64,000 nucleotides of DNA from Tritonibacter horizontis (lineage in GTDB: Bacteria > Pseudomonadota > Alphaproteobacteria > Rhodobacterales > Rhodobacteraceae), in the NCBI RefSeq assembly GCF_001518015.1, contig NZ_LPUY01000079.1, positions 1 to 64,000 of the forward strand, given 5' to 3'. The notes under the pieces are model-generated. The model worked only from the letters and a program-made list of their open reading frames with translations. It made no database searches and was not told the DNA's origin. The position numbers and the translations under genes are program-made. Below, one piece after another: positions 35,808-44,386 of this stretch; position 1 is the stretch's first letter, and each line of letters begins with the position of its first letter.

Positions 35808-36801
35808 TCTGACCGAAGAGGACCGGTTGGCGGCCGAACAGGCGCAACAGACGGTGGAGATAGATCCGGCCCCGGTCGATGCGGCGGCGCGCGCCGCCCT
35901 GCCGCAGCGCGCCGAATGGGGAACCTTCGTGTTGATCCTGGCCTGTCACCTGATCTGGGGCGGGGCGCTGTTCGGGTTGGCGCAACTGTCGCAGAGTGCT
36001 GCGGTGCTGGTGATCGGGGTGATGGTGGTGCTGCATTCCTCGCTCTGTCACGAGGTCCTGCATGGGCATCCTTTCAGAAATCGCCTGCTGAACGAAGCGC
36101 TGGTGTTCCTGCCGTTGAACCTCTGCGTGCCCTTTGGCCGGTTTCGGGACACCCATCTTCAGCATCACCAGGATGAGAATCTGACCGATCCCTATGATGA
36201 TCCCGAGAGCAATTTTCAGGACCCTGCCGTCTGGGCGCAGTTGCCGGTCTGGCACCGCAGTCTGTTGCGTGTGAACAATACGCTGATGGGGCGGATGGTG
36301 CTGGGGCCGGTGATCGGGCAGCTGTGCTTTATGCGGCTGGATCTTGACCTGGCGCGGCGCGGTCAGCCAGGCATTGCACGCGACTGGGCGTTACACGGTA
36401 TCGGCGTGCTCTTGGTGATCGGGATGGTGGCGCTGTCGTCGCTTCCGTTCTGGGCCTATTGCCTTGGGGCCTATCTGGGCCTGGCCGTGTTGAAAATACG
36501 CACCTACCTCGAACATCAGGCGCATCTGGATCAAAACGGTCGCACCGCCATCGTCGAAGGTCGCGGCCTGCTCGGCGGTGTGCTGGGCTTTCTCTTTTTG
36601 CACAACAATCTCCATATTGTGCATCACCTTTATCCCGGCGTGCCCTGGCATCAAATGCCGGCGCTGTACCGGCGGCACCGGCAGAGCTTTCAGACGCGCA
36701 ATGATGGCTATGTCCTCGACAGCTATGCCAGCGTGTTCAGGCGGTATCTGTTCAAGGCAAAGGACCCGGTGCCGCATCCGCACTGGAACTCTGCCGAGTA
36801 G
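35800..36801 (+). CDS. Membrane fatty acid desaturase-type di-iron protein
   Basis: This 333-residue integral membrane protein has the three histidine boxes of the desaturase/hydroxylase superfamily: HEVLH (84-88), HLQHH (119-123) and HIVHH (about 272-276). Several membrane segments lie between them (about 41-80, 190-230). The substrate could be a fatty acyl chain of a lipid, or a carotenoid or other hydrophobic molecule; the sequence alone does not decide. It is coupled to DUF2061 and divergent from an XRE regulator. Confidence 0.88.
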   Translation: MRDLTEEDRLAAEQAQQTVEIDPAPVDAAARAALPQRAEWGTFVLILACHLIWGGALFGLAQLSQSAAVLVIGVMVVLHSSLCHEVLHGHPFRNRLLNEALVFLPLNLCVPFGRFRDTHLQHHQDENLTDPYDDPESNFQDPAVWAQLPVWHRSLLRVNNTLMGRMVLGPVIGQLCFMRLDLDLARRGQPGIARDWALHGIGVLLVIGMVALSSLPFWAYCLGAYLGLAVLKIRTYLEHQAHLDQNGRTAIVEGRGLLGGVLGFLFLHNNLHIVHHLYPGVPWHQMPALYRRHRQSFQTRNDGYVLDSYASVFRRYLFKAKDPVPHPHWNSAE

Positions 36802-36859
36802 TCGGCCATAGACAGGGCAGTCGACCGGGGGCGTTTCCCCTCTCTGTAAAGGGTCAGTC

Positions 36860-37762
36860 ATGCCATTGTGGATCTTCGTCACGCTTGCAGCCGCGACATT
36901 TCAAACCGTGCGCTTCATGCTGCAAAAGGTGCTGAGTTCAGTCACCCTCAGCCCCGCCGGGGCGACTTTTTCCCGCTTTGTCTACTCCGCTCCGCTGATC
37001 CTGCTGTTGCTGTGGATCTATATGCGGACGACCGAGGCGGCGCTTCCGGCGATGTCCCTTCGGTTCTGGGTTTTTGCCGTTGTGGGCGGCCTGTCCCAGA
37101 TCCTCGCGACAATCTGTGTCGTGGCCTTGTTCAAATCCCGCAACTTCGCTGTTGGCATCACCTTCAAGAAGACCGAAGTCATTCAGACCGCGATTGTCGG
37201 ATTGGTGGTTCTGGGCGATGAGGTGTCTTTGCTTGGCTGGGTCGCCATCTGCATCGGCCTGGCCGCTGTGCTGGTGCTGTCAAAGACCAAGGACGGCCCG
37301 GTCGGCCTCTGGCGGCAATTGACCGGTCGGGGGCCGCTTCTGGGGCTTGCCTCTGGGGTGCTTTTTGCCTTTTCCGCCGTAAGCTACCGCGGCGCGTCCC
37401 TGCAATTGCAGGCGCCGGATGCGATCTTGCGGGCGGCGGTGACGCTTGGGGTGGTTGTCTGCCTGCAAACCACGATGATGCTGGTCTGGCTGGCCCTGCG
37501 CGACCCCGGCGAAATCCGGCGGGTCTGGTCGGCGCGCCGGGTGGCCGTCTGGGTCGGGCTGACCAGCATGGCCGGTTCGTTCTGCTGGTTCCTCGCCTTT
37601 ACCCTGCAGAATGCCGCCTATGTGAAGGCCCTGGGGCAGGTGGAGCTGTTGTTGTCACTGCTGGCGTCGCTGATCTTCTTCAAGGAAACGGTTACCCGAC
37701 GCGAGATCGTCGGGATGGGGCTTCTGGTGCTGTCGATCCTGGCCTTGGTTCTGGCGCTGTAA
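36860..37762 (+). CDS. EamA/DMT-superfamily transporter
   Basis: This 300-residue protein has ten predicted membrane segments in two EamA-type repeats. Each half is closed by the usual pattern: LGDEVSLLGWVAICIGLAAVL in the first and FFKETVTRREIVGMGLLVLSI in the second. Members export small metabolites; the substrate here is unknown. It follows the desaturase by 58 bases on the same strand but has its own AAAGGG ribosome site. Confidence 0.88.
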   Translation: MPLWIFVTLAAATFQTVRFMLQKVLSSVTLSPAGATFSRFVYSAPLILLLLWIYMRTTEAALPAMSLRFWVFAVVGGLSQILATICVVALFKSRNFAVGITFKKTEVIQTAIVGLVVLGDEVSLLGWVAICIGLAAVLVLSKTKDGPVGLWRQLTGRGPLLGLASGVLFAFSAVSYRGASLQLQAPDAILRAAVTLGVVVCLQTTMMLVWLALRDPGEIRRVWSARRVAVWVGLTSMAGSFCWFLAFTLQNAAYVKALGQVELLLSLLASLIFFKETVTRREIVGMGLLVLSILALVLAL

Positions 37763-37801
37763 TCGCCATCTGATCTGCAGGGGGCCGGGCGGGCTGTGTC
37801 G

Positions 37802-38521
37802 TCACCCGGCGTCCTGCATGGGGCGACCGTGGAGGCGCAGAAACAGGCTCTCTTCGTCATCGTTGCGAAAAAAGGGCGTGCTGTCGGGCAGGTGCCCGGA
37901 TCGCAGGTTCGCGGTGACCTCTGCCAGGACCACTTCGGTGATGAAGGGCAGGTCAAAGCTGCGCACCTGGCTGAGCGGGATCCACTGAAGATGGGACAAC
38001 TCGTCCGAGGCGCGGGAGAAATCGTCGAGATCCCCCGTCAGCGCCTCGGCATCCAGAAGGAAAAACCGCGCATCAAAGCGGCGGGGGCGTCCGGGGGGCG
38101 TCAGGGCGCGAAACACAAAGGTCAGGGCGGCGGCATCGGGCACGTGACCCGTCGCCGCGTAATCGCGCCAATCGGCGGGCACGGGATCAGCCCAGCGGCC
38201 CGGCTGACCGAGGATCAAACCGGTCTCTTCCCAAAGCTCGCGTATGGCGGCGACACAGAGCGCCTGCCAGATTTCGGCCCCGCCATCGGCACAGAGCCGG
38301 TCGCGGCAGGGCTGTGGGATCGCGCGCCCAAGCGGGATCTGCCTGTCAGCGGCATCGACCGCGCCGCCTGGAAACACGAATTTGTTTGGCATGAAGGCCG
38401 CTTTGGCCCCGCGTTGCCCCATCAGGACTTGCGGGTCGGCGCTGTCGCGGTCGCGCACGGCAATCAGGGTTGCGGCGTCGCGGATTGCTGTCTTGTCCCC
38501 TGTCGCGGCGATCGCGGTCAT
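37802..38521 (-). CDS. NUDIX hydrolase
   Basis: This 239-residue NUDIX protein has a broken-up Nudix region: GGAVDAADR near residue 52, a long insertion, then the catalytic helix AAIRELWEETGL (about 91-102). This arrangement is typical of the NUDT7/NUDT19-like CoA-pyrophosphatase group often found in Rhodobacterales. The substrate is probably a nucleoside-diphosphate derivative such as a CoA ester, by family inference. It lies 110 bases downstream of the DUF983 gene on the same strand, with which it may be cotranscribed. Confidence 0.88.
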   Translation of the reverse strand: MTAIAATGDKTAIRDAATLIAVRDRDSADPQVLMGQRGAKAAFMPNKFVFPGGAVDAADRQIPLGRAIPQPCRDRLCADGGAEIWQALCVAAIRELWEETGLILGQPGRWADPVPADWRDYAATGHVPDAAALTFVFRALTPPGRPRRFDARFFLLDAEALTGDLDDFSRASDELSHLQWIPLSQVRSFDLPFITEVVLAEVTANLRSGHLPDSTPFFRNDDEESLFLRLHGRPMQDAG

Positions 38522-38631
38522 GCCTGGTCCCTTCGGTTCGAAATCTGATGTGGCCGGGCCTTGCAGCCCTGCCCAGGCGTCACTGTCTCGCCTTTTTGCC
38601 CGAAAGGGAAGGCCCCGCTGGCCCGGTCCCG

Positions 38632-39054
38632 TCAGTCCGGGGATTTGATCTTGGCCGTTTCAAATCCATACATCCGGCGCGCCCATTGGTAGGCGACAAC
38701 GGCCCCCTTCAGTCGTGGCAGCAGATAGAGCGACGCCGCCAGGCAGCCGATAGAGAACACGCTGGCCATGACCCAGGGTGAGGGCCGCCATTCAAACGCG
38801 GTATAGTGCATCAGCGGCGCCATCAGATGCCCGACGACGAGGATGGTCAGATAGGCCGGCCCGTCGTCTGCGCGGTGGTGGTAGAAGGCTTCGCCACACT
38901 GGTCGCAATGATCCCTGACCTTGAGATACCGATAGAGCAGCGGCCCTTCGCCACAATTGGGGCACCGCCGCCGCCAGCCCTTCCACAGGGCGGGTTTGGT
39001 GGGGCGGTCGTCAGGGGCGCGATCCTGCGCGGCAAGGGCTTGGCTCCGTGTCAT
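38632..39054 (-). CDS. DUF983 zinc-ribbon membrane protein
   Basis: This 140-residue DUF983 protein has an N-terminal zinc ribbon, CPNC (31, 34) and CDQC (50, 53), followed by two hydrophobic segments (about 68-86 and 95-117). It faces the cytoplasm with its zinc ribbon by the positive-inside rule. The function is unknown. The start MTRSQALAAQ is chosen; the frame extends 47 codons upstream through intergenic sequence with no family match. Confidence 0.87.
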   Translation of the reverse strand: MTRSQALAAQDRAPDDRPTKPALWKGWRRRCPNCGEGPLLYRYLKVRDHCDQCGEAFYHHRADDGPAYLTILVVGHLMAPLMHYTAFEWRPSPWVMASVFSIGCLAASLYLLPRLKGAVVAYQWARRMYGFETAKIKSPD

Positions 39055-39332
39055 CTTGGGCTCCGTCACTTGATCGTGGCCGCATCGCTTGGGGGGAGCG
39101 GGCGGGGCCAGTGTCGCCTGTTGCGTCGGTTTATGCAAACCCGGCCGAAAATGCGCTGTGACCGGGTGACGCGGCGACCTGGAGCCGGAAGGCACTCCAC
39201 AGAGCGTTCCGCAGCGTCAACGGGGGGGGCAAAAAATAATTGGCCGATCCGCGACGGAAACCCCGCCACGGCCCGTTTGACTTCTACATCGGGCGGCACA
39301 GTGCTGCCGAGGCTGAAACAAGGAACAAAGTT

Positions 39333-39830
39333 ATGAAGAAACGAATTCTGATTGCCACGCTTGTGTCCCTCTCTACCGCAGCGGCGGGCACCCTTGCGGT
39401 TGCAAAGCCGGGCTTTGGTCCCGAGCGTCAGAAGCTGACTTTTGAACAACTGGACGCGGATGGCAATGGCGCGCTTTCAGACGCAGAACTTGCTGCCACC
39501 GGCCAGAAACGGTTTGATGCGGTTGATACCAATAGCGATGGCCTGCTGTCCCTGGAAGAAATGAACGCCAAGGCGCAGGAAAGGATTGCCAAACGGACCG
39601 CGTCTATGATCGAACGGTTCGACAAAAACGGCGATGGCGCGCTGAGCGTTGAGGAAATGCCCGAACGCCCCGGTCCGCACAAGCTGCTGGCCAAGGCAGA
39701 TACCGACGGTGACGGGTCCATCTCCAAGGCGGAGTTCGACACGGCGCAGGCCATCGTTGACGCGGTGATGAAGAAGAAACATCACCACGGCGGCCAGCAT
39801 AAGAAAGGCCCACGTGGCGATTCGGAGTAA
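39333..39830 (+). CDS. Secreted four-EF-hand protein
   Basis: This 165-residue exported protein has a signal peptide of about 24 residues (ending TLAVA) and four canonical EF-hand loops: D41-E52, D65-E76, D97-E108 and D123-E134. Each has acidic or Asn/Ser ligands at positions 1, 3, 5 and 9 and glutamate at 12, so all four should bind calcium. The tail has a histidine/lysine cluster (147-158, KKKHHHGGQHKK) that could bind a transition metal. AAGGAAC precedes the ATG. It is 73 bases upstream of an ECF sigma gene and likely part of the same unit. Confidence 0.88.
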   Translation: MKKRILIATLVSLSTAAAGTLAVAKPGFGPERQKLTFEQLDADGNGALSDAELAATGQKRFDAVDTNSDGLLSLEEMNAKAQERIAKRTASMIERFDKNGDGALSVEEMPERPGPHKLLAKADTDGDGSISKAEFDTAQAIVDAVMKKKHHHGGQHKKGPRGDSE

Positions 39831-39903
39831 GTCTGATCTGGACTGAAGAGTGTATACTTGGGCCAATTGCCCTGCGTCTCCCCTGGTTTGGGGGGGCGCG
39901 CGC

Positions 39904-40527
39904 GTGATAGCGGGGCCTGGCGGTGCGGCCCGTGCGTCGGTCCAGGCGACGGCGCGCGCCCCGGACATCAGCGACGAAGCGTTGCTGATCTGCTTCGCAA
40001 ATGGCGACACCTCGGTTGCGGGTGAGCTGACCCAGCGGCTTGGTCCGCGCGTGTTGGGGGTGGCGATGCGGGTGCTTGGCAATCGCGCCGAGGCCGAAGA
40101 TGTCACCCAGGAAGCCATGATCCGGCTGTGGAAGATTGCACCGGACTGGCGCCAGGGAGAGGCACAGGTCTCCACCTGGCTCTATCGGGTGACTATGAAC
40201 CTTTGTATCGACGTCAAGCGACGCGCAAGGGGCGGGCATCTCGATCTGGATGCGGTGCCTGAGCCCGCTGATCCGGCCGCCAGTGCGGCCGAGAGTTTGC
40301 AGAACCGCGCGCGCAGCGATGCGCTGCAGGCGGCGCTGATGACATTGCCGGAGCGTCAGCGTCAGGCCGTGGTGCTGAGACATATCGAAGAGCTGACGAA
40401 CCCGGAAATCGCCGGGATCATGGAGATCGGCGTCGAGGCCGTGGAAAGTCTGACAGCGCGGGGCAAGCGGGCCTTGGCGGTGGCGTTGTCCGGACGACGG
40501 GAAGAATTGGGGTATCAGGATGACTGA
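39904..40527 (+). CDS. ECF-type RNA polymerase sigma factor
   Basis: This sigma-70-family factor is about 207 residues, containing region 2 (about 35-95, with AEAEDVTQEAMIRLW and WLYRVTMNLCIDVKRR) and region 4 (about 140-195, with LPERQRQAVVLRHIEELTNPEIA). The short linker and missing region 3 are typical of ECF factors. A GTG at 39904 is chosen; a GTG at 39850 is also in frame. It is followed, with 8-base and 4-base overlaps, by a small one-TM protein and a periplasmic metal-sensor-like protein, as in Cnr-type regulation. Confidence 0.88.
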   Translation: MIAGPGGAARASVQATARAPDISDEALLICFANGDTSVAGELTQRLGPRVLGVAMRVLGNRAEAEDVTQEAMIRLWKIAPDWRQGEAQVSTWLYRVTMNLCIDVKRRARGGHLDLDAVPEPADPAASAAESLQNRARSDALQAALMTLPERQRQAVVLRHIEELTNPEIAGIMEIGVEAVESLTARGKRALAVALSGRREELGYQDD

Positions 40528-40927
40528 TCATCACACAGAGCGTGACGAAACAGACAAGCTGGAGGCGCTGTTCTCTCAGGCGCGCGCGACCCCGGTTGCG
40601 CTGCCGGACCATCTTGTTGCGACCATTCTTGCCGAGGCTGAAACCGAACAGTCGCGCTGGCAGGCAACGAGGGCCACACGCGCCCCGGCGACGGGTGGGG
40701 GGGCGCTCTCGATCCTGGTGGCCGCATTGGGGGGCTGGGCATCCGTGAGTGGCATGGTCGCGGCCAGTTGTACCGGGCTTTGGATTGGCTTTGCCGGGCC
40801 GGAGGCGATCCTGTCCCTGCCCGGACTGAACGCGATCGGCCAACCCACAGTGTCGGTGAGCGGCGAGGACTATGCCGCCTATGAAACCTTCGATCTGGCC
40901 ACGGTTCTGGCCGAGGATATGCAATGA
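40520..40927 (+). CDS. Small one-TM protein, probable anti-sigma factor
   Basis: This 135-residue protein overlaps the sigma gene by 8 bases. It has a charged cytoplasmic N-terminal part (about 1-58, with a helix DKLEALFSQARATP and LPDHLVATILAEAE) and one long hydrophobic segment (about 60-93). A short acidic C-terminal part follows on the other side of the membrane. No domain is recognised. Its place between an ECF factor and a Metal_resist protein makes an anti-sigma role (CnrY-like) the simplest reading. Confidence 0.75.
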   Translation: MTDHHTERDETDKLEALFSQARATPVALPDHLVATILAEAETEQSRWQATRATRAPATGGGALSILVAALGGWASVSGMVAASCTGLWIGFAGPEAILSLPGLNAIGQPTVSVSGEDYAAYETFDLATVLAEDMQ

Positions 40928-41478
40928 CGGATACATCGGATACCAAGAGCACTTCGCGTTGGCCGCGCTGGTTGAAGCTGGTCTTTGCGTTGTCGCTGGG
41001 GGCCAATCTGGTCGTGGTCGGGGTGCTGGCCGGGGCGATGCTGCGCGATGATCCGCAAGCGGGCAAGCGCCGCCACAAGGCACCACCGCCACCGGCGGCG
41101 GCGGATGCGATTGGCGGCGTCATGTATCGCAGCTTTGATCCGGCGGAGCGCGAGAAATTGCGCCGACTGGCCGAAGGCAACTACGAAAACATCGTTGAGC
41201 GTCGCGTGGCCGAGCTGAATGAGCTGCTGGAAGTGATCCGCCAGGACAGGCTGGATGTTGCCGAGTTGCGGCGCCGGATCACCGAGCAGTCCGAAGAGAT
41301 AGACCTTTTTCACAACACGATGCAGGAGGCCTGGATCGGGCAGCTGCAGCAGATGAGCGCGCCGGAGCGCGCCGCTTTTGCCGTCAAGGTGGATCGCCAT
41401 ATTTCCCGTTTCCGCAAACCTTCGCCCCATGACAGGCTGCGGGACAGTTCAAAAGACGGCGCGGCAAAACGCAACTGA
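40924..41478 (+). CDS. Periplasmic metal-sensor-like protein (Metal_resist/CnrX type)
   Basis: This 184-residue protein is anchored by one N-terminal membrane segment (about 16-38). It has a proline-rich linker and then a mostly helical periplasmic part (about 60-165, FDPAEREKLRRLAEG through QMSAPERAAFAVKVDRHI) of the Metal_resist/heavy-metal-sensor fold seen in CnrX, ZraP and CpxP. It overlaps the preceding gene by four bases (ATGA). It probably senses metal or envelope state and controls release of the ECF factor. Confidence 0.82.
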   Translation: MTDTSDTKSTSRWPRWLKLVFALSLGANLVVVGVLAGAMLRDDPQAGKRRHKAPPPPAAADAIGGVMYRSFDPAEREKLRRLAEGNYENIVERRVAELNELLEVIRQDRLDVAELRRRITEQSEEIDLFHNTMQEAWIGQLQQMSAPERAAFAVKVDRHISRFRKPSPHDRLRDSSKDGAAKRN

Positions 41479-41720
41479 GCGTTTGGGGGACGTTCTGGAG
41501 TTTTGATGACGTTCTGGAAGGGGGCTTGCGGTGACGGGGCCTGCGGTGACGGGGGCTGCTCAGCGACATCTGTCAGTCTGGTGCGACTGAAAAGGTGCGG
41601 ACAGGTAGAGACTGTGCCGCAGGTGAGACGGCCTACTGCCGCCCCGCGCGCGTCGTCGCCCGCACCGCTATAGGCTCTGGCACATGGTCCGGCGCGGCCT
41701 GCGCGGATCCAAGAGTGGCG
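41479..41720. other. Intergenic region with short direct repeats
   Basis: No gene is seen in these 242 bases between convergent genes. GACGTTCTGGA occurs at 41489-41499 and 41508-41518 (19-bp period). TGCGGTGACGGGG occurs twice at about 41527-41555 (15-16 bp period). No hairpin with a T-run was found. Confidence 0.5.
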
Positions 41721-43121
41721 TCAGGCGGCGGCTGAGTGGCCGGACTCTCGGATCGATGAGCGATTGCGACCGGCATGTTTGGCATCATAAAGCGCGCGGT
41801 CTGCAAGCGCGATGAGGTCATCGACCAGCGCCTCGGGCTTGCCATGTCCGCCGACGACCGCCCCGACACTGATGGTGACCTCTATGGGAGCCGCCACGCC
41901 CGCGACCGTGAACGGGGTGGCGTTGATCGCGGCGCAGAGACGCGCGGCCATGCTGGCAACCTCGTTGCTGGAAATGCCAGGCATGACCACCATGAATTCC
42001 TCGCCGCCGATCCGGGCCAGAAGGTCGCATCCGCGCAGCGCAACCTGCAGGCGACGGGCGGCCTCGACCAGAACGGCGTCACCGACCGGGTGGCCGTATT
42101 GATCGTTGATCTTCTTGAAGTGATCGAGATCCGCAACCATGACCGCAAATTGCTGACCGGTCTGGTCGGCTTCTTGCACGACACGCTCCAGAAAGGGCTT
42201 GGCATAGCGCCGATTGTAAAGACCCGTCATCGGGTCCTCCATCGCGGCACGAAGGCCGCTGCGCAGGTTGTCACGGATCATTTCCGCGCGGTGTTTGTAT
42301 TGCAGCTGGGTGTTGATCCGCAGGGCAAGCTCTTCGACCTGAAATCCGCAGTGCAACACATCATGTGCCCCACGATCCAGCGCTTCGGCCGCGATATTGG
42401 CGTCCGCCGGGTTGGGCACGGCAATCACGACACAGTCGCGGGTGGTAACGCGCGCCCGCAGATCCGCCAGCAACCGCAGCGACAGACCTGCCGATAATTC
42501 ATTGAGCTCGATGACGATGACATCGGGTACCGGCGAGCGCATCAGTTCCTGGATGGCGTCCACCGTGTGAGTCCGCAGGGTATAGCCAACCTGAGACGAA
42601 AGCCGGCCTTTCCATTTCTGCGCGGTCTGCAGATCGTGGCAAACCAGCGCAACATTGGTGTTCGCGCGCGGCGCCTGGGATACCGCATCTTTCAGGGGCA
42701 TCATCAGGGAATGGGGGCCGTCCTCGCGCAGATGCAGATCTTCATCCTGCATGCGCATGCGCAGCAGGCTGCGGATGCGCGCCTGGAGGATCATCTCGTC
42801 CACCGGCTGCGGCAGAACCTCGTCGATGCCGGCAGACAGTGCCTTGATCCGCGTGCTGCGATCGTTTTCCGTGCTGAGCGCAATAACCGGCACATTGGCA
42901 AGCTGAGGATGGCGCGCCAAGCCGCGTTTGACATCGGCGGCGTCGCCGTCCGGCAGGGTAATGGCCGTCAAAACCAGATCGGGACGATTGTCCCCGGTCA
43001 GCGCCATTGCAGCCGCGACACTATCCGCCTGCAGCACCTGAAAACAGGCCGCTGTCAGTTGCACCTTCAGAACGATGCGATTGATGGAGACCCCATCTAT
43101 GAGGAGGACCGTGCCTTGCAA
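41721..43121 (-). CDS. PleD-like diguanylate cyclase with degenerate receiver domains
   Basis: The protein has a REC-REC-GGDEF layout (about 466 residues). The first receiver (about 1-115) has LVLTAITLP where PleD has the phospho-acceptor aspartate, and only one acidic residue in LLIDGVS. The second receiver (about 135-255) has VIVIELNELS, with glutamate at the equivalent place. The C-terminal GGDEF domain has the active motif GGEEF in LARIGGEEFMVVMP and an upstream RGCD (RxxD) inhibitory site, so it should make and sense c-di-GMP. A TTG start at 43121 with AAAGGG upstream is preferred; an ATG at 43181 also opens the frame. Confidence 0.87.
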   Translation of the reverse strand: MQGTVLLIDGVSINRIVLKVQLTAACFQVLQADSVAAAMALTGDNRPDLVLTAITLPDGDAADVKRGLARHPQLANVPVIALSTENDRSTRIKALSAGIDEVLPQPVDEMILQARIRSLLRMRMQDEDLHLREDGPHSLMMPLKDAVSQAPRANTNVALVCHDLQTAQKWKGRLSSQVGYTLRTHTVDAIQELMRSPVPDVIVIELNELSAGLSLRLLADLRARVTTRDCVVIAVPNPADANIAAEALDRGAHDVLHCGFQVEELALRINTQLQYKHRAEMIRDNLRSGLRAAMEDPMTGLYNRRYAKPFLERVVQEADQTGQQFAVMVADLDHFKKINDQYGHPVGDAVLVEAARRLQVALRGCDLLARIGGEEFMVVMPGISSNEVASMAARLCAAINATPFTVAGVAAPIEVTISVGAVVGGHGKPEALVDDLIALADRALYDAKHAGRNRSSIRESGHSAAA

Positions 43122-43234
43122 GTCAAAACCCTTTATTTCTTCACTCTTAGTGACTTGAGTGTTGATGAGACTGGTTAACAAACCGTTTCGAGTTTAAAGC
43201 AAATTGACCTAAAAGTGTCGAGAAGGAGGCCAGG

Positions 43235-43519
43235 ATGCCATTTTCCGCCGATCGTGCAGAGGTTTTGAGCCTAAAAGCGCTGAGCTGGCTGGCGGCCAAC
43301 GACGAATTGTTGCCCGTGTTTCTTAACGCCAGCGGCGCATCGCTGGCGGATCTGCGGGCCCGTGTGGAGGACGCGGCATTTCTCGGGGCTGTTCTTGATT
43401 TCCTGCTGATGGACGATGCCTGGGTCATGGCGTTTTGCGACAGCGAGGGGGTTGCCTATACCACGCTGGTCGAAGCCCGGGCCGCATTGCCGGGCGGCGA
43501 CCAGATGCACTGGACCTGA
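43235..43519 (+). CDS. DUF3572 family protein
   Basis: This 94-residue DUF3572 protein has the conserved ALSWLAANDELLPVFLNASG and AVLDFLLMDDAWVMAFCDSEG segments. The function is unknown. It is divergent from the PleD-like gene, a neighbourhood kept in many alphaproteobacteria, which hints at a shared signalling or cell-cycle role. AGGAGG precedes the ATG by 7 bases. Confidence 0.87.
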   Translation: MPFSADRAEVLSLKALSWLAANDELLPVFLNASGASLADLRARVEDAAFLGAVLDFLLMDDAWVMAFCDSEGVAYTTLVEARAALPGGDQMHWT

Positions 43520-43570
43520 CCGGGGATTTCGGCCCGCTGTCCTGACGACCACATTTCAAGGAAACGCCTC

Positions 43571-44260
43571 ATGACTCTTTCTGCGCTCTTGTTTGACAAG
43601 GACGGCACGCTGTTCGATTTCGCCAGCACCTGGAATGGGTGGTCGAAATCCATGCTGACGCAACTGGCCGCGGGGGATGCGGGCCGTCTTGCGGCGATGG
43701 CCGATGCGCTGCGGTTCGATCTGCAGGAGGGCGCGTTTTATCCGGACAGCATTGCCATCGCAGGGACAAACGAGGAAATCGCCCTCTGTCTGGCGCCCTA
43801 TGTGACGGCAATGAGTGTGGAGGAGATCGCGCAATACCTGACCCGTAGCGCCGCCGAGGCAGACCTGGCGCAAGCTGTGCCTTTGGCGCCGTTTCTCGAT
43901 GGGTTGCGGGCGCTGGGCCTAAAGCTGGGGGTGATGACAAATGATGGCGAACACTCCGCACGTCGGCATCTGACCCGAACGGGCGTGATCGACCGGTTCG
44001 ATATGGTGATCGGTGCGGATAGTGGGTTCGGGGCGAAGCCCGCCCCCGACCCCTTGCTGGCCTTCTGCGAGGCGGTGTCGGTTGCCCCTGCTGCCACTGC
44101 GATGGTGGGTGACAGTCTGCACGACCTGATCGCCGGACGGGCGGCGGGCATGCAGACGATCGGCGTTCTGACGGGCATGGCCGGAGAAGTGGACCTTGCG
44201 CCGATGGCCGATGTGGTCTTGCCCAATATCGGTCATATCCCGGCCTGGCTGGCGCGTTAA
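43571..44260 (+). CDS. HAD-superfamily hydrolase (phosphoglycolate phosphatase-like)
   Basis: This 229-residue HAD hydrolase has motif I DKDGTLF (nucleophile D9, D11), motif II in VMTND, a lysine in GFGAKPAPDP (motif III) and motif IV MVGDSLHDL. A helical cap of about residues 16-85 places it with Gph/PGP-like C1-cap enzymes. It is a phosphatase of small phospho-metabolites, probably 2-phosphoglycolate, though specificity is not certain. It lies 51 bases after DUF3572. Confidence 0.9.
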   Translation: MTLSALLFDKDGTLFDFASTWNGWSKSMLTQLAAGDAGRLAAMADALRFDLQEGAFYPDSIAIAGTNEEIALCLAPYVTAMSVEEIAQYLTRSAAEADLAQAVPLAPFLDGLRALGLKLGVMTNDGEHSARRHLTRTGVIDRFDMVIGADSGFGAKPAPDPLLAFCEAVSVAPAATAMVGDSLHDLIAGRAAGMQTIGVLTGMAGEVDLAPMADVVLPNIGHIPAWLAR

Positions 44261-44386
44261 CCCGAACCTGTGCGGCAGGTGCCGACGGGAAAACGACATG
44301 GCGTGTCGGTAATGGACAGGTGTGTCCGGGGAGGTCTGGCCCATTGTGACAGGATATCCAGATTTCAGACCCAGGAGAGGGGCACC

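Noticed and set aside
36860-37762. EamA transporter considered part of the DUF2061-desaturase unit
   Set aside because: It has a 58-base gap and its own ribosome site, and no functional link is visible; kept as a separate gene.
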